From: Neocallimastix lanati (nom. inval.)
Lineage: Eukaryota > Neocallimastigomycota > Neocallimastigomycetes > Neocallimastigales > Neocallimastigaceae
Assembly (NCBI GenBank): GCA_016946835.1
Contig: JACVTC010000152.1
Coordinates: 336,501-400,500, forward strand
Reading direction: 5' to 3'
Length of the DNA stretch: 64,000 nt
The notes below the pieces were generated by a model that saw nothing but the letters and a program-made list of their open reading frames with translations, was not told the origin of the DNA and ran no database searches. A program made the translations under genes and the position numbers. This document shows positions 43,071 to 55,218 of the stretch, one piece after another; position 1 is the stretch's first letter, and each line of letters opens with the position of its first letter.

Positions 43071-43543
43071 TGTGTATATTTCACAATTGAGCATTTCGCA
43101 AAATGTGGCTTAAAAAATTTTTAAAATATATAAATTAATATTATTTATTTATTAATTATTTATTATATTTATTATTTGTTATTATTTATTATTTATAAAT
43201 AAATACTCTTTTTTATTATATATTATATATTATTTATTATTTATTATTTATTATTTATTATTTATTATTTATTATTTATTATTTATTATTTATTATTTAT
43301 TATTTATTATTTATTATTTATTATTTATTATTTATTATTTATTATTTATTATTTATTATTTATTATTTATTAATTTATTAATTTATTTATTTAAAGACTT
43401 TTCTTATTTCAAAAATGATTTTTATTATTTATTTAATTAATTACTTAACTATTTATTGGTTAAAAAAAATAGTATAATGTATCAATTAATTATAAAAATT
43501 TACGCCACATTGTGAAATGCACAATTGCGAAATGATACACGCT
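43071..43543. mobile_element. Inverted-repeat-bounded segment, MITE-like candidate (about 470 bp)
   Basis: The left end GTGTATATTTCACAATTGAG... and the reverse complement of the right end GTGTATCATTTCGCAATTGT... align over roughly 50-60 bp, sharing GCATTTC(A/G)CAAAATGTGGC-like text. The interior is a 7-bp (ATTATTT)n array (about 43222-43373) and has no open frame. I could not see a target-site duplication, so transposon origin is inference. A single related word, AATGTGGCGTAAA, also occurs at 14346. Confidence 0.5.
43222..43373. repeat. Heptanucleotide (ATTATTT)n, about 20 units
   Basis: A run of perfect 7-bp units lies inside the inverted-repeat segment. Confidence 0.9.
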
Positions 43544-44224
43544 TGTAAAATATATATAAAATAAACTTCAAATAATTGAAACATACTGTAATATAATTAA
43601 TATATAAGCCACAATGTATTAATTTAACTTATTTAATTTTCCATTAATTTTCATAAATTAAAATAAATTTTTATACCTTTAATAACAGTTTTCTTCAAAC
43701 TCATAAATATTTTGGACTATATCAGCAAAACAAATAGTAAATGGAATTTTTCTCTATTAATTATATTAAATAAAATATGAATAAATATAAAGTCAACAAA
43801 CAATAATTTTCCATTAACTAATAGTTAATATAAATCTAGAAATAATTAAATGATAAGTGATTGTTTAATTATTCTTTTGTTGTTTTAATTTTTTTCTCTT
43901 TTATTTTTATTTTTTTTTAATAATATATTATAATATATAGTAATAATTACTTTTTCAAGATATTTTTATTATATACTTTTTTTGAAATTCGCTAAATTAT
44001 CGTATCATAGTAATAATTATAAAGTGGCTTCTTGAAATTTTATTGCTTTAGTTTAAACATGAAAATTTGTAAGAAATAATAATAATAGATTATAATAATA
44101 TTAACAATAACTATTATATAATTACAAAAGTTATAATGTAAAATAGATCAAATTTATTATTATAAAAGATATTGTTAGTTTATGTGAATATAATATATGT
44201 TTAGATAATTATATTATTATTAAA

Positions 44225-44261
<37 letters not shown>

Positions 44262-44839
44262 AGAGACAATGCATAGATTTTAATATTTAATTAATATGAA
44301 TATAAATATAAATTTACATTATCTCTTTTTTTCATCCTATTATTATTATTATTATTATTATTAAATTATATAAATATATATCTATAATATATATATAATA
44401 ATAACAAATTCTAATAAAAATGAAAATATTATAATATTAATACTTCCTTATTCAAAATAAAAAAAAAAAAAAAAAAAAAAAAATACTAAATAAAAATTTT
44501 AAAGTTTACAAAATTTAAAATAAGAAAAATAAATATTATTAAATTAAAAAAATATATAAAAAAATAAATTGAATAATAAATAATTATTATTAAACTTTAA
44601 ACTTGTTTAATAATTGTGTTTACTTTTATAATAAAGCATATATATATTTACATATATATCTTATAATTCAAAATAATTAGTAATTTTAATTTCCTATAAA
44701 TTTTATATAAAATAAAAGATCAAGAATACTAATAATAGTAAGGAAAAATATAATTTAATAATAGTATGTAATACTATTATAAAGTAAATATAATATTTAT
44801 TCAAAAACCATTTATATATATAAATAAATTAATTAGTAT

Positions 44840-44944
44840 TTATTTTTAATTGTTGTTTTAATACATTTGTATTTAAAAGATATATTACAACTTTTAATGT
44901 AACAAAATTATAAAAAAGGAAAAAACCAATTTATATTTATATGT

Positions 44945-44990
<46 letters not shown>

Positions 44991-45105
44991 TTTTAATATA
45001 TAAAATTCATTTAGTTAAGGTTATTGATTTTGTTATTTATTTATTATTTTTTTGTTGTTGTTTTAATAAATACATTTGTATTTAAAGGTATATTACAAAA
45101 TTTTA
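44840..45105. repeat. Pair of direct repeats upstream of the C2HC zinc-finger gene
   Basis: The phrase TTGTTGTTTTAATACATTTG followed by TATTTAAAAGATATATTACA (about 44848-44890) recurs with small changes about 205 bp later (about 45052-45095). The second copy ends about 140 bp before the ATG, so the pair could be duplicated promoter sequence. Confidence 0.75.
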
Positions 45106-45246
45106 TACAGGTGACATTATAAAATAGTTTTTTTTTTTTTGTTTTTTTTTTTTTTTGTTTTTTGTTTTTTTGTTTTATTTTATTTTATTTAATATTTAAT
45201 TAGTTGTTTACTGTTTTAAATTGTATTAATAATAAAAAATTTTATA

Positions 45247-46739
45247 ATGAATATAAGTACTGGTAAAAAAGTTAAAACACATCCACATTTGGTTATATGT
45301 TATATTTGTAAGTCCATTAATAATAGCTTTTATTAAAATGAAAAAATAATGGTCATACAGCTTTAAATAATATACATAATAAAACAAAATTATAAACAAT
45401 AATTATATTTAAAAAATTTAAACATTTAATACTATAAACACTAATTAATTAACAATACGTAAATTTTTTTATCTTTTTTTTTTTTATTTTCGTTCTAAAT
45501 TTGTATATTTAATGATATTTACATTAATTGATGAACGTGAAATCATTTTATATAATAATAACAAAATAAATAATAAAATAAAATCAAATAAAAATAATTA
45601 TAATAATTATATAAATTATAAGGTGGTAAAAACTTTTCATCAGCTAGTTTTCCAATACATGAACCAAATTGTATAAAAAAATTTCAATTAGAAAATCCAG
45701 GGAAACCAATTCCAAAAAAACCTGTTATTGGAGGTGGTGATAATGAAACTCCAATTGGTGGAGGTAAAATGACATCTAAACAAATTAATGAATATAATGA
45801 AGCTTGTAGAGAACAATTTCTTGATCAAGGTAGAGATGCTTGTCCGAATTGTGGAAGGTAATGAGAATTAAATAATAAATCTCATAATGCAACTGTTAAT
45901 GATATTTCTAATATATAGCATTGTTTGAGATGTTTAATATTTAAAATAGATATATTATCTGTATATTATATAAAAAAAATTATAGTAAATTATAGAAATA
46001 ATAATTAATGATAATTTCGTATTTGTATCTTTATGGCATTACTATAATATAATAATATTTAATAAATTTATTATATTACAAACAGTATATTTGATAATAA
46101 TTATTTATAATAGTAATATAAAGAAAGAAATAATATAAGACAAAGAATTAATAAATAAATATAATGCCATAAATAGATAAAAAACAATAAATTAAAAATT
46201 TTCTAAATTAATAAAAAAAAATTAATTACACACATTATACAATTATATTAAATTCTATTTTTTCTTTATACTAAAATGAAATACCTATATTGATAAAATA
46301 ATATTAATACAAAATAATGATAAAATCTTGCTAATGATAAATATTATGTAATAAATATTATAAATAAAGAAAATTCCTTCCAGATCGTTTACCAATCCAT
46401 TTAAGAAGTTGTACACCAGATGGACATTTCGCACGTGAAGCTCAAAAGCGTAGAGAAAGACTAGCTGCTCAAGAAGAAAAGAAAAATGCTGCACCAACTT
46501 CTAAGCCATCTACAAATGTTGCCCCTAAAGTGGTAAAACCAAAACCCATTACTAATAAAGATACTATATCACCTACATCTACAAATCCATCAACAAATCC
46601 ATCAGCAAATGCACCAACAAAAGCACCAACAAAAGCACCAACAAAAACAGCTGGTATTGCAAAATTCTGTTCTGAATGTGGTAATAAATTTGGTGAAAGA
46701 GATAAATTCTGTTCCGAATGTGGTAAAGCCAGAGAATAA
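45247..46739 (+). CDS. C2HC zinc-finger protein, ZC2HC1/ZNF474-like, with C-terminal zinc ribbon (221 aa, 3 exons)
   Basis: Exons: 45247-45307, 45623-45857, 46370-46739. The first finger is C18-x2-C21-x12-H34-x3-C38 (CYICGGKNFSSASFPIHEPN then C), the second C94-x2-C97-x11-H109-x3-C113 (CPNCGRKFLPDRLPIHLRSC). This pair, separated by a Gly/Pro/Lys linker, is the layout of the ZC2HC1/ZNF474 family, which has no firm molecular role and is common in ciliated organisms. The C-terminus adds a Thr/Pro/Ala-rich linker (NPSANAPTKAPTKAPTK) and a double CxxC zinc ribbon (C199, C202, C213, C216: FCSECGNKFGERDKFCSECG). The last acceptor was chosen at 46369 because it restores the finger exactly; the more obvious CCAG ten bases on would break the frame. 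I know of no function to assign. Confidence 0.82.
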
Positions 46740-48359
46740 AAAAAATTAATTATACCATATATAAACTAGTAAAATTTAATAATTTATTTATTATTTCATA
46801 CGCTTGCTTGCTTTATTACCAAAAAAAAAATATATATGACAATTTTAAAAATAAATAAATAAATAAAATAGTATAAAATAATAATACTTATTTTATTTTA
46901 TTTTAATGAACTTTTCATTTCTTTTATCAATTTTTTTTGTTTATTTATTTATTTCTATTTTTATTTTTTGTAATATATTGTATTTTTATTGTCATTATTT
47001 TTATCTTAAAAATTATAAAATTTTAATATAAATATTATTAAATATCAATTTAGAATATATATATATAATTAAATTATTACATAAAAACTAAAAAAAAATA
47101 AAATACAGAAAGTGTAATAAAACGAGTAGTAAAAGAGTATAAAAGAATAAAATATTAAAATAAAATTTATTAAGGTTTACATGATTTTATATATATTGTA
47201 CATTACAGTATTATAATTTAAAAAGGACTTAATTATTTAATATTACATATTGTTTCTATTTTATATTATTTACATGCTACATATATATAATAAAATATTT
47301 AAAATATAATTATTATGAAATAAAATATATATTTAATATAAAATTATTATTGCATAAATTATCATTTTGTGACTACTTAACAAAATTGATACTAAACATT
47401 ATTTTTGATATTAATAAATTGTTTAATTCATTTTTTGTAATTATTTTTTTTTTTTTTTTTTTATTTTATTTAATTTTCTGTGATATTAAAATAAAATAAA
47501 TGGTAGAATACTATAAAATAGTAAATTATTAAAATAAAATAAATACTATTTATATTACAATGTTATACTAAAGTTGTAGTTAAAAAACTTTTAAGGAAGA
47601 ATTATTTTACGATTTATAATAAAAAAATTTTAAAGAAAGTTAATTTACACAAAATTATATTATAAATAATTACTACAAAAATATTTATTATTCAAGGATG
47701 TTATATTTCAAATAATATAACTTACGAAAAAAAATTAACTATTTTATTTAATAATAAAATTTTATTATATTTGACTAATTATTTCTTCTTTTCATAAAAA
47801 GTCCCCTTCTAAAAATTTATTTACATTTTTCTTTTAATGAATTATTACTCTTTTTAGTTTATAGTTCATAATTTAATTTAATATATTTTTAATAATATAA
47901 TATAACTAAGTATAAAATAGCTTATTAAATTGAAAATAGAAAATAAAATATAAAATAAATTATTTAAAATATTTCCCTTTTGTGTTTATTCTACAACATA
48001 TTATCCGCCATTTAAGAATTATTATATATTATTATTATTAATATTTATTTATCTTTCAAGGTATATAAATAATGTTTTGTTTAACTTAATAATGATTTCT
48101 TTCTTTGGTTTATCGTTACAAAAAAAATTTTTAGACACAAATTCCACAAAACTAGTACAATAGAATCAATAGTCATAGTTGATATTAATTTTGTCCTATA
48201 CTACTTAAAAAAAATATTAAAAATAAATAAATAAATTTATGTATTTTTTATAAATAAATATATTATAATGTAGTTAAGTATTAAAAATAATATATATTAT
48301 ACGTACTTATAATAATAAATACATAAAAAAACAAATATAATAATTACTTCTTCTAGTAA
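46740..48359. other. Gene-free AT-rich spacer
   Basis: No gene is seen. A weak inverted pair of about 27 bp lies at about 47373-47402 and 48182-48210, with ACAAAATT(A/G)AT-type cores facing each other (see findings). The rest is A/T low complexity. Confidence 0.7.
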
Positions 48360-49222
48360 TGGAACTCATTGCATCTTTTCATTTAATGATGGAGATAACT
48401 CTAAGCCAACTGCTACATCAATACCAGTAACAATAAACTATTAAATAAAGCTTTATTTTCACAAATACTTTCTCTGAATGGACGACTCTATATATTTGAA
48501 TTTAAAAGAGAAAAAAAATATTATTATAAAAATATATATATCAAAATTCAAAATACCTATTAAATAAATTATTAACCTCATGATTTGCACTATTCAAAAG
48601 ACTTGGCTAGAATTAAGAATCTAAATCAATTCTTCTAATTCTTAAGAGTATTTAATTGATTCTCTACAAATGTAAATTAAAGAAACAAGGTGACCTATAA
48701 ATTATCCAATAATAAAAAGCATTAATAAATACTGAAAATATTTCTTTGTGGTCTTTACTTTGATAATTTATCTAAAAGCTTAATCTTTACATATAGTAAT
48801 TAAGAAAACTGCAATTATTGCTTGCCAGTCACCTTGCTTGATATTAACTAAATATAAAACAGAAAGACTGTAAGCGTTAAAGAATTCAGTGCTAAAATTT
48901 TATACATATGATAAGTAGCAACAAGAATACAACAACCTTATTTAATTATATCAATAACGGATATAACAGATGAAATTTTAGAAGTAAAGGGTGAGGCAAT
49001 AGAAACATCACCAAGCTCAATAATTGGAACATCTTCTTCAAAATCATTCATTAAATCATTAAATCCTTTTGCATTTGTTGAATTTTTTGTTGTTGTATTT
49101 GTTGACCCATCATATATTCACCTGGCAATAATTCATCACTTTTTATTTTACTCCATTTATTTTTACAATAAACAAAGACTGTGTATGGTGAAATAACATG
49201 GAACGCATTTCCTTTAAATTTC
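48360..49222 (-). pseudogene. Relic of a P5A-type ATPase (Spf1/ATP13A1-like), internally deleted
   Basis: Reading right to left on the minus strand, recognisable blocks occur in gene order: KGNAFHVISPYTVFVYCKNK and SDELLPGE (actuator-domain region, near 49222-49130), QQIQQQKIQQMQKDL, DVPIIELGDVSIASPFTSKI (near 49040-48965), VATYHMYKILALNS, YSLSVLYL, IKQGDWQAIIAVFLI, KVRPQRNIFSVFINA and RPFRESICENKALFNSL (near 48490-48440). The last six are the C-terminal membrane region of Spf1/ATP13A1, the ER P5A ATPase. The whole catalytic centre between the actuator part and this tail (DKTGT, nucleotide-binding domain) is missing, and stops and frameshifts interrupt what is left. It is therefore a dead, internally deleted copy; an intact gene presumably exists elsewhere. 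Confidence 0.78.
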
Positions 49223-49309
49223 TAAGTCTCTGTTTTACATGTTTTACATATTATAAATTTATTTTGTACAAAAAAATAATTGATTGACATCTAATATTAT
49301 AATTACTAT

Positions 49310-49364
<55 letters not shown>

Positions 49365-49387
49365 TTATTGTTATCATTATTACTATA

Positions 49388-49425
<38 letters not shown>

Positions 49426-51267
49426 AAATATAATATACACAAATATTAAAAAAAATTAAATAAATAAATTAAATTATAGATTTTTTGAAATATATAAATT
49501 ACAATAAAATTACCCGGATATATTTTTTAAAAAGAAAATCAATATAGTTAAAGCTTCAAAAGAATCTATTTACAAAATTTGAATTAAAGGAAATAGTTTA
49601 TATAAAAATACATATTTCTTTAATTAAAAATTAAAGAATCCATGTAATTAAATAATAATAATAATTATGATTATAATTAACATTGAAATAATAATTGACA
49701 TTAAAATAATAATAATTATAGACAATAAAATGGTAATAGATAATGAAATAATAATGGACAATAATATTTTTAATTTATTTATAAATTTAAAATATTTTGT
49801 GAAAGAATATATCAGTTTTTTTTTTTTTTTACTTTCATTTTCAATTAAAATAAATGATATAGTCTATTTCAAAATTATCATTTCCATTTGTAAATCATAT
49901 TATATAATAAATAAATATATATAATTAAATAATTAATAAATATTCTTTATAATTATATATTATTATAATTGAAATTTCAATAATATTATTGTATGTTAAA
50001 ATTATTCAAACTTATATTGATAAATGACAATAAACTATTCATATTTAATCTAATTATTCTTTTGCAATGGAAATTAAATATATTTTTTGATTATTTCTTT
50101 CTATAAATAACTTTTTTTTGTACTAAAATTTTTCAAAATAATTAACAAAAAGAATTATATATTATTTAAGTATATTGTATGTAATTAAAACAAATTATAC
50201 TTAATAATATATATATATTTAATTTTATATTAAAAATAGATCAATTATTTAGCACCAAAAATTATTCAAAATACTATATATTTTTATTAAATAAAATTTT
50301 AATTAATAGAAATATAATATTAATAATATTAATATATATTAGATCATAAACCGTTTTTTTATATGTAAATTTATTATTCAATTTCATTAAAATAAACTAT
50401 ATAATATATAATTTATTTATTGATATATTATTATTTCAATAATATTAATTTTATTAAATTACATATAAAATTATAAATTAATATTTTTTTACACTTTAAA
50501 AAAAATATTTTTATTGTAATATAATGAATAGGAAGAGGAAATATTAATTTTTATTTATAATTTTTCTTATTTTTATATCAATTGGTTTAATTTTTAAATT
50601 TGATTTTAAAAATTGTAACAATAAATTAAATACAAAATAAAAAGCTGAATTAATAATAATTATAAAAATAGTAATAACAATAATAATAAAAGAAGAAAGA
50701 AAGAAAGAAAGATAAAAAAGACAAATAAAAAATAAAGTTAATGTATGATAAAATATAATCACATTGTATTTAAATTTTATATATTACTATATTCTATAAA
50801 TAAGTTATTTGAAAAAAAATAAAAATAAATAAATTAAAATATTTAATATCGAGAATATATTTATTTATTTTATTTTATTTTATTTTATTTTATTTTATTT
50901 TATTTTATTTTATTTTATTTTATTTTATTTTATTTTATTTTATTTTATTTTATTAAATAATGAAAATCTAAAATTAATTTTAAATACTAATTTTTTTTAT
51001 TATTATTATTATTGTTATTATTATGAATATATTCTTTTTATTTAAATGATGTTGCAATTAAAATTATATAATTATTATTATTTATTATTATTATTTCATA
51101 TAAATGTATATATATACTAATATCTGAAATTTAAATTATAAATGTGGGAATTTTACTTCAAAAAATAATATATTGAAAGAAACAATTTTATATATATAAT
51201 AAATAAGCAATAAAATAATAAGTAAAATTAATAATTATTACTGCAAGAATACAAATATAAAGTAAGA
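49223..51267. other. Gene-free AT-rich spacer, 2.0 kb
   Basis: No gene is seen. It has (TTTA)n at about 49310-49366, an A-run at 49392-49421, and (TTTTA)n of about 17 units at about 50867-50955. Short open frames here are low-complexity Ile/Asn/Phe strings. Confidence 0.8.
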
Positions 51268-52650
51268 ATGAATGAATCAAAATTAAAGAGAAAAATAACT
51301 CAATTAGATGTTTTCCCAAAAATTGAAAGGGATTATGTTGACCAAAGTGCTGGAGGTGGTATAATTACCATGATTGTTACTTTTATTTTATCATTTTTAG
51401 TATTTTCGGAATGTTTGGAATATTTATCTGATCAATATGATTATTCCGTTGTAATTGATTATACAAAAAATAATGATATTCATATGAATATTGATTTAAC
51501 CGTTGCTATGGACTGTGATACTGTTAGAGCTGATATGTATGATTCTACTGGAACAACAACTTATGCCAAAGCTGCTTTGGCTTTTACTCCAATTCATTTC
51601 TCCATGAGAAATGCAATCGTATATCAACATAATTCACAAATTGAAAATGATGCTTTTGATATGGATGACATTATGGACAATGCTAATAAAGAAGATGATA
51701 GCTGGTCAAGTTATGAAGATGAAAAGAGTTGTTGTCGTATAACAGGACAAATTGATGTTCATAAATTAGCTGGTAATTTTCATATTACAGCATTAGGTCA
51801 TGGTTATGGTGGAAAACATACTGAACATAATTGTAATTTTTTATTTTTACTTTTTTTTATAATTTTTATTATTTTTATATATTTTTATTAATTTTTATTT
51901 ATTTTTATTTATTTTTATATATTTTTATATATTTTTATTTATTTTTATTTATTTTTATTTATTTTTATTTATTTTTATTTATTTTATTTATTTTATTTTA
52001 TTTTATTTATTTTATTTATATCATTTATATATTCAATACTATAAAATAATATTAATATTCTATATTAATTATTATTATTATTATTTTTTGATATATTAAT
52101 ATATTTTTTTAATAATCTAATAGTGTTAAATTTCACTCATAGATTTTACACTTTTTCATTTGGTCAATATTATCCTGGTCTTGTTAATCCATTAGATAAT
52201 ACAGCTGAAATTACTGAAAAACGTAAAAATTTATATATTTAATAATTAATTTAGTAAAATAGTTTTGTAAAATTAATATTTAAAATTTTAACTTTAATAT
52301 ATTACTATTATTATTATTATTATTATTATTGTTACCTTTCTTTTACTTTATATATTAATAAATGAAGACTTCACATATTATCAATATTTCTTATCAGTCG
52401 TAAGTTTAATCATAAAAATAAAAATAAAAATTATCTTTTCATTAATTTTTTAACATCATAATTTATTATTAATTATCAATTAATAATAATAAAAAAGGTA
52501 CCAACAATTTATAAGCAAGAATCATCAGGTCGTATTCTCTATACTAATCAATATTCTGTAACTGATATGAGTTCTGATGTTACAAAATCACATAATTTAC
52601 CTGGTATTTTTATTAAATTTGATTTTGAACCATTATTAGTAAAGTAAATT

Positions 52651-52723
<73 letters not shown>

Positions 52724-53154
52724 TATTTAAATTTTTAACAAACTTAATAAATTATTTATTCTGCTTTATTCTTACTAATTAAATTAAATGATATTATATT
52801 ATTTTAAATTAGGATTGTTGAAATGAAAAAATCATTCTTCCACTTCTTAGTTCGTTTATGTGGTATTATTGGAGGTAATTATAATTATAATTATTACTAG
52901 AAATTTTATAAACAAATTAATAACTATGTGTTATAAAAAAAAAAATAAAAACTTAATAAATAGGTATATTTGTTTCATTCGGTAGAATATATAGAATTCT
53001 TTTCGCAATATATAACCTTATATTTTGTAAAAATAAGAAAAGTTCTGAAAATTCTGAAGAACACCAACCATTAATGGAACAAAATCAACCTGTTCAACCT
53101 ATTCAACCTGTTCAACCTGTTCAATCTGTTCAATCTGTTCAGCCTATTCAATAA
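51268..53154 (+). CDS. ERV41: Erv41/ERGIC2-like COPII vesicle cargo receptor (364 aa, 6 exons)
   Basis: Exons: 51268-51832, 52124-52222, 52368-52399, 52498-52643, 52813-52874, 52964-53154. The N-terminus (LDVFPKIERDYVDQSAGGG) and first membrane segment (IITMIVTFILSFLVFSECLE) are typical of the ERGIC_N domain. Lumenal landmarks are DIHMNIDLTVAMDCDTVRAD, GQIDVHKLAGNFHI, FSFGQYYPGLVNPLDN, HFTYYQYFLSVVPTIY and GIFIKFDFEPLLV. The second membrane segment follows (FFHFLVRLCGIIGGIFVSFG). The layout fits Erv41/ERGIC2 better than Erv46, whose lumenal Cys pattern is not seen. The Erv41-Erv46 complex cycles between ER and Golgi and retrieves ER residents. Exon 3 is a 32-nt microexon. The cytosolic tail is unusual: about seven Gln-Pro-Val/Ile or Gln-Ser-Val triplets to the end. 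Confidence 0.9.
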
Positions 53155-53297
53155 TTAATTATTTATCTTCTTTTATAAATTAGAAATATAATAAGCAAAT
53201 GTTATACATAAAAGAATATTTAATTTAATGATTTCAAATTAGAAAATGCATATATATAAAAGTTTATACACTAAGTTTTATTGTTAATTTATAAAAA

Positions 53298-53330
<33 letters not shown>

Positions 53331-53640
53331 AATAAATAAATAAAATACCAAAAGAAATAGCTGATAAATGATTTTATTTAAATAGTATATAAACTTATTA
53401 AAAAATAAAGTAAAATAAAATAAAATAAACAACAATTATATAAATAATAATTTTATTTTATTTTATTTTTATTTAATATATTTTAAATGTAAAATTCCTA
53501 TAAATTACCAAGATGCAATATATAATTAATATATAATATATTAATATATTTAAATTATCTGTAATAATACAATTGATTTAATTTTTACTATTGTTTTTTG
53601 TTTTTTTAATAATTTTATAAAATAATATGAAGTGTTTAAT

Positions 53641-53647
53641 ACAAAAA

Positions 53648-53651
<4 letters not shown>
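53641..53651. repeat. Target-site duplication, left copy
   Basis: ACAAAAAATAT, identical to 55219-55229, directly abuts the T-run that is the poly-A tail of the minus-strand LINE. Confidence 0.75.
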
Positions 53652-53683
<32 letters not shown>

Positions 53684-55218
53684 GGCAGCAAACTTGTTTC
53701 ATCTTTATTAATTAAATATTTGATAAAATACATGTAATAAAATAATAAAAAAAAAAAGATAAAAAAATAAACAAAAAATAAAACACAAAATAAAAATAAA
53801 ATAATGGTATAATATATTCTAGTTTCATTTAATTAATATTTGTAAGACTTCACAAGGGCATTATTATACTGAAGTATAATAATTAACTTTGACTTCGCAA
53901 TGTTAATCATAATTTTAAGATACAAAATTATGATCTTCATTGGTTGCGCTAGCCCTGCTGGCCTGTCTTACTGTTTCTTCAGCATTGACGCTCTTGGTAG
54001 TAGTAGTACGATTCGATTTGAACCTATTGAACAAAGACCATTGCTGGCCAATAGCAATAGGTATAATCGATTGGAGAAGTGCCGCAGTAACCACTAAGAA
54101 CGGAGTATCAGAATAAGCACCTGATTTCATCTGGCACTTAAATAGATCCTTCCATTCCCTTGTACTGTTATTAATACTTCGACCTCCAAGAAGGAAATTA
54201 AACACTTTTTCACACACACTAGAATCAATATACACATTATTTTCAATACTATTACTAACATTACTAAAAATACTATTACTAATATTATTATTACTATTAT
54301 AACTATTACTATTATTACTATTACTATTATCATTATTACTATTAACAATATCATTTGTTAGGTTGCCACGGTAAAAAGCATTATATAAAAATAAAATTTT
54401 ATCATTAACTTTACTACGAGTATGATTGAAAAAGGGACAATCAATTAACCAATGACTTATCCATTGTTTATTACTTTTACAACAGGGACAAAAATTAGGA
54501 CACATTTGGTCCACTATTTTTGCAGCTTTAGCAATTCTAGCATCTAATCTATATCCGCTTCGTGCTCTCAATAGCCAATAGAAACTATATGAAAGATCAG
54601 GATAGTCATAACAAAGTTTTATAAATTTTGATGTTTCTTCGAATTTGTTTTTGTCATAAAACTCAGCTTTAATAGAATTGATTTTCATATCTCTTTTCCA
54701 ATAAAAATCCTTGATTTTATTATCGTTATTACCTCTTTTCTCTAGTTTACGTTTAAGAGTTCTACTTTCTTTTGTCCATGTATATTTTCTAGATTTTGGA
54801 ATATTATTAACTAAATAGGAAATAATACAATTTGAATTTTTCCATTTATCAAAACATTTGACCTGAGACAAAGCACACTTAGCTGACAATGGAGGAATAT
54901 GTAAATCTTTTGAAATAGAATATACATTAATAAATGATTTGGCTTTTTGTATACCTGCAATCCATCTTAATCCTTTATTAATTAATTTCTGAGTATTATT
55001 TGTTCTCGTTTTATTCGAACCAAGTAAAGGTGCAAAGTAAGAGACTTTACTAAGTACATAAGAGTTAATTATAATCTTCTTAAATGGAATAGGAATTTTG
55101 GAATTTGAAAGAAATTTACTAACAGAAAAGAGAGCTTTAGTTACTTTAGAGTTAAGTAATTTAATAATAGGTTTCAACGATAAGCTTTTATCAAATGGTA
55201 TACCTAAATAGGTATAAC
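53652..55218 (-). mobile_element. 5'-truncated LINE (non-LTR retrotransposon) with poly-A tail
   Basis: The element is on the minus strand. Its 3' end is a run of 29 A (T on the plus strand at 53652-53680), preceded by an AT-rich 3' UTR of about 230 bp. Its 5' end is cut inside the ORF at 55218. Eleven-bp target duplications ACAAAAAATAT flank it exactly. This is the classic product of target-primed reverse transcription with early stop. The long intact frame and perfect duplication point to a recent insertion. Confidence 0.85.
53915..55218 (-). pseudogene. C-terminal part of a LINE reverse-transcriptase polyprotein
   Basis: About 434 codons remain open to a stop at 53915-53917. There is no real start: the frame begins at the truncation. 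The first residues, YTYLGIPFDKSLSLKP, match the segment after the palm domain in LINE reverse transcriptases, followed by the basic thumb region (INSYVLSKVSYFAPLLGSNK, INKGLRWIAGI). A zinc-knuckle-like cluster follows (FCPCCKSNKQWISHWLIDC, then PFF), a common C-terminal element of LINE proteins. A Ser/Asn-rich insert and TREWKDLFKCQMKSGAY precede the end NEDHNFVS. It cannot work alone because palm and endonuclease are absent. No stops or frameshifts break the remaining frame. Confidence 0.85.

Larger units (their letters stand above)
42301..45246. other. Gene-free region rich in degenerate repeats
   Basis: No gene is seen. The region holds a direct repeat pair (42607-42672 and 43557-43622), an inverted-repeat-bounded segment (43071-43543), A-runs at 44227-44258, 44461-44481 and 44950-44988, and a second direct repeat pair at 44840-45105. 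The right end is the upstream region of the C2HC zinc-finger gene. Confidence 0.75.

Noticed and set aside
46285-46497. Minus-strand open frame at the C2HC gene
   Set aside because: Overlaps exon 3 of the C2HC gene antisense and has no recognisable domain.
51893-52015. C-terminal Phe/Ile/Tyr-rich extension of Erv41 exon 1 as a membrane segment
   Set aside because: It is intron sequence; splicing at 51832/52124 restores THRF-YTFSFGQYYPG expected of the family.
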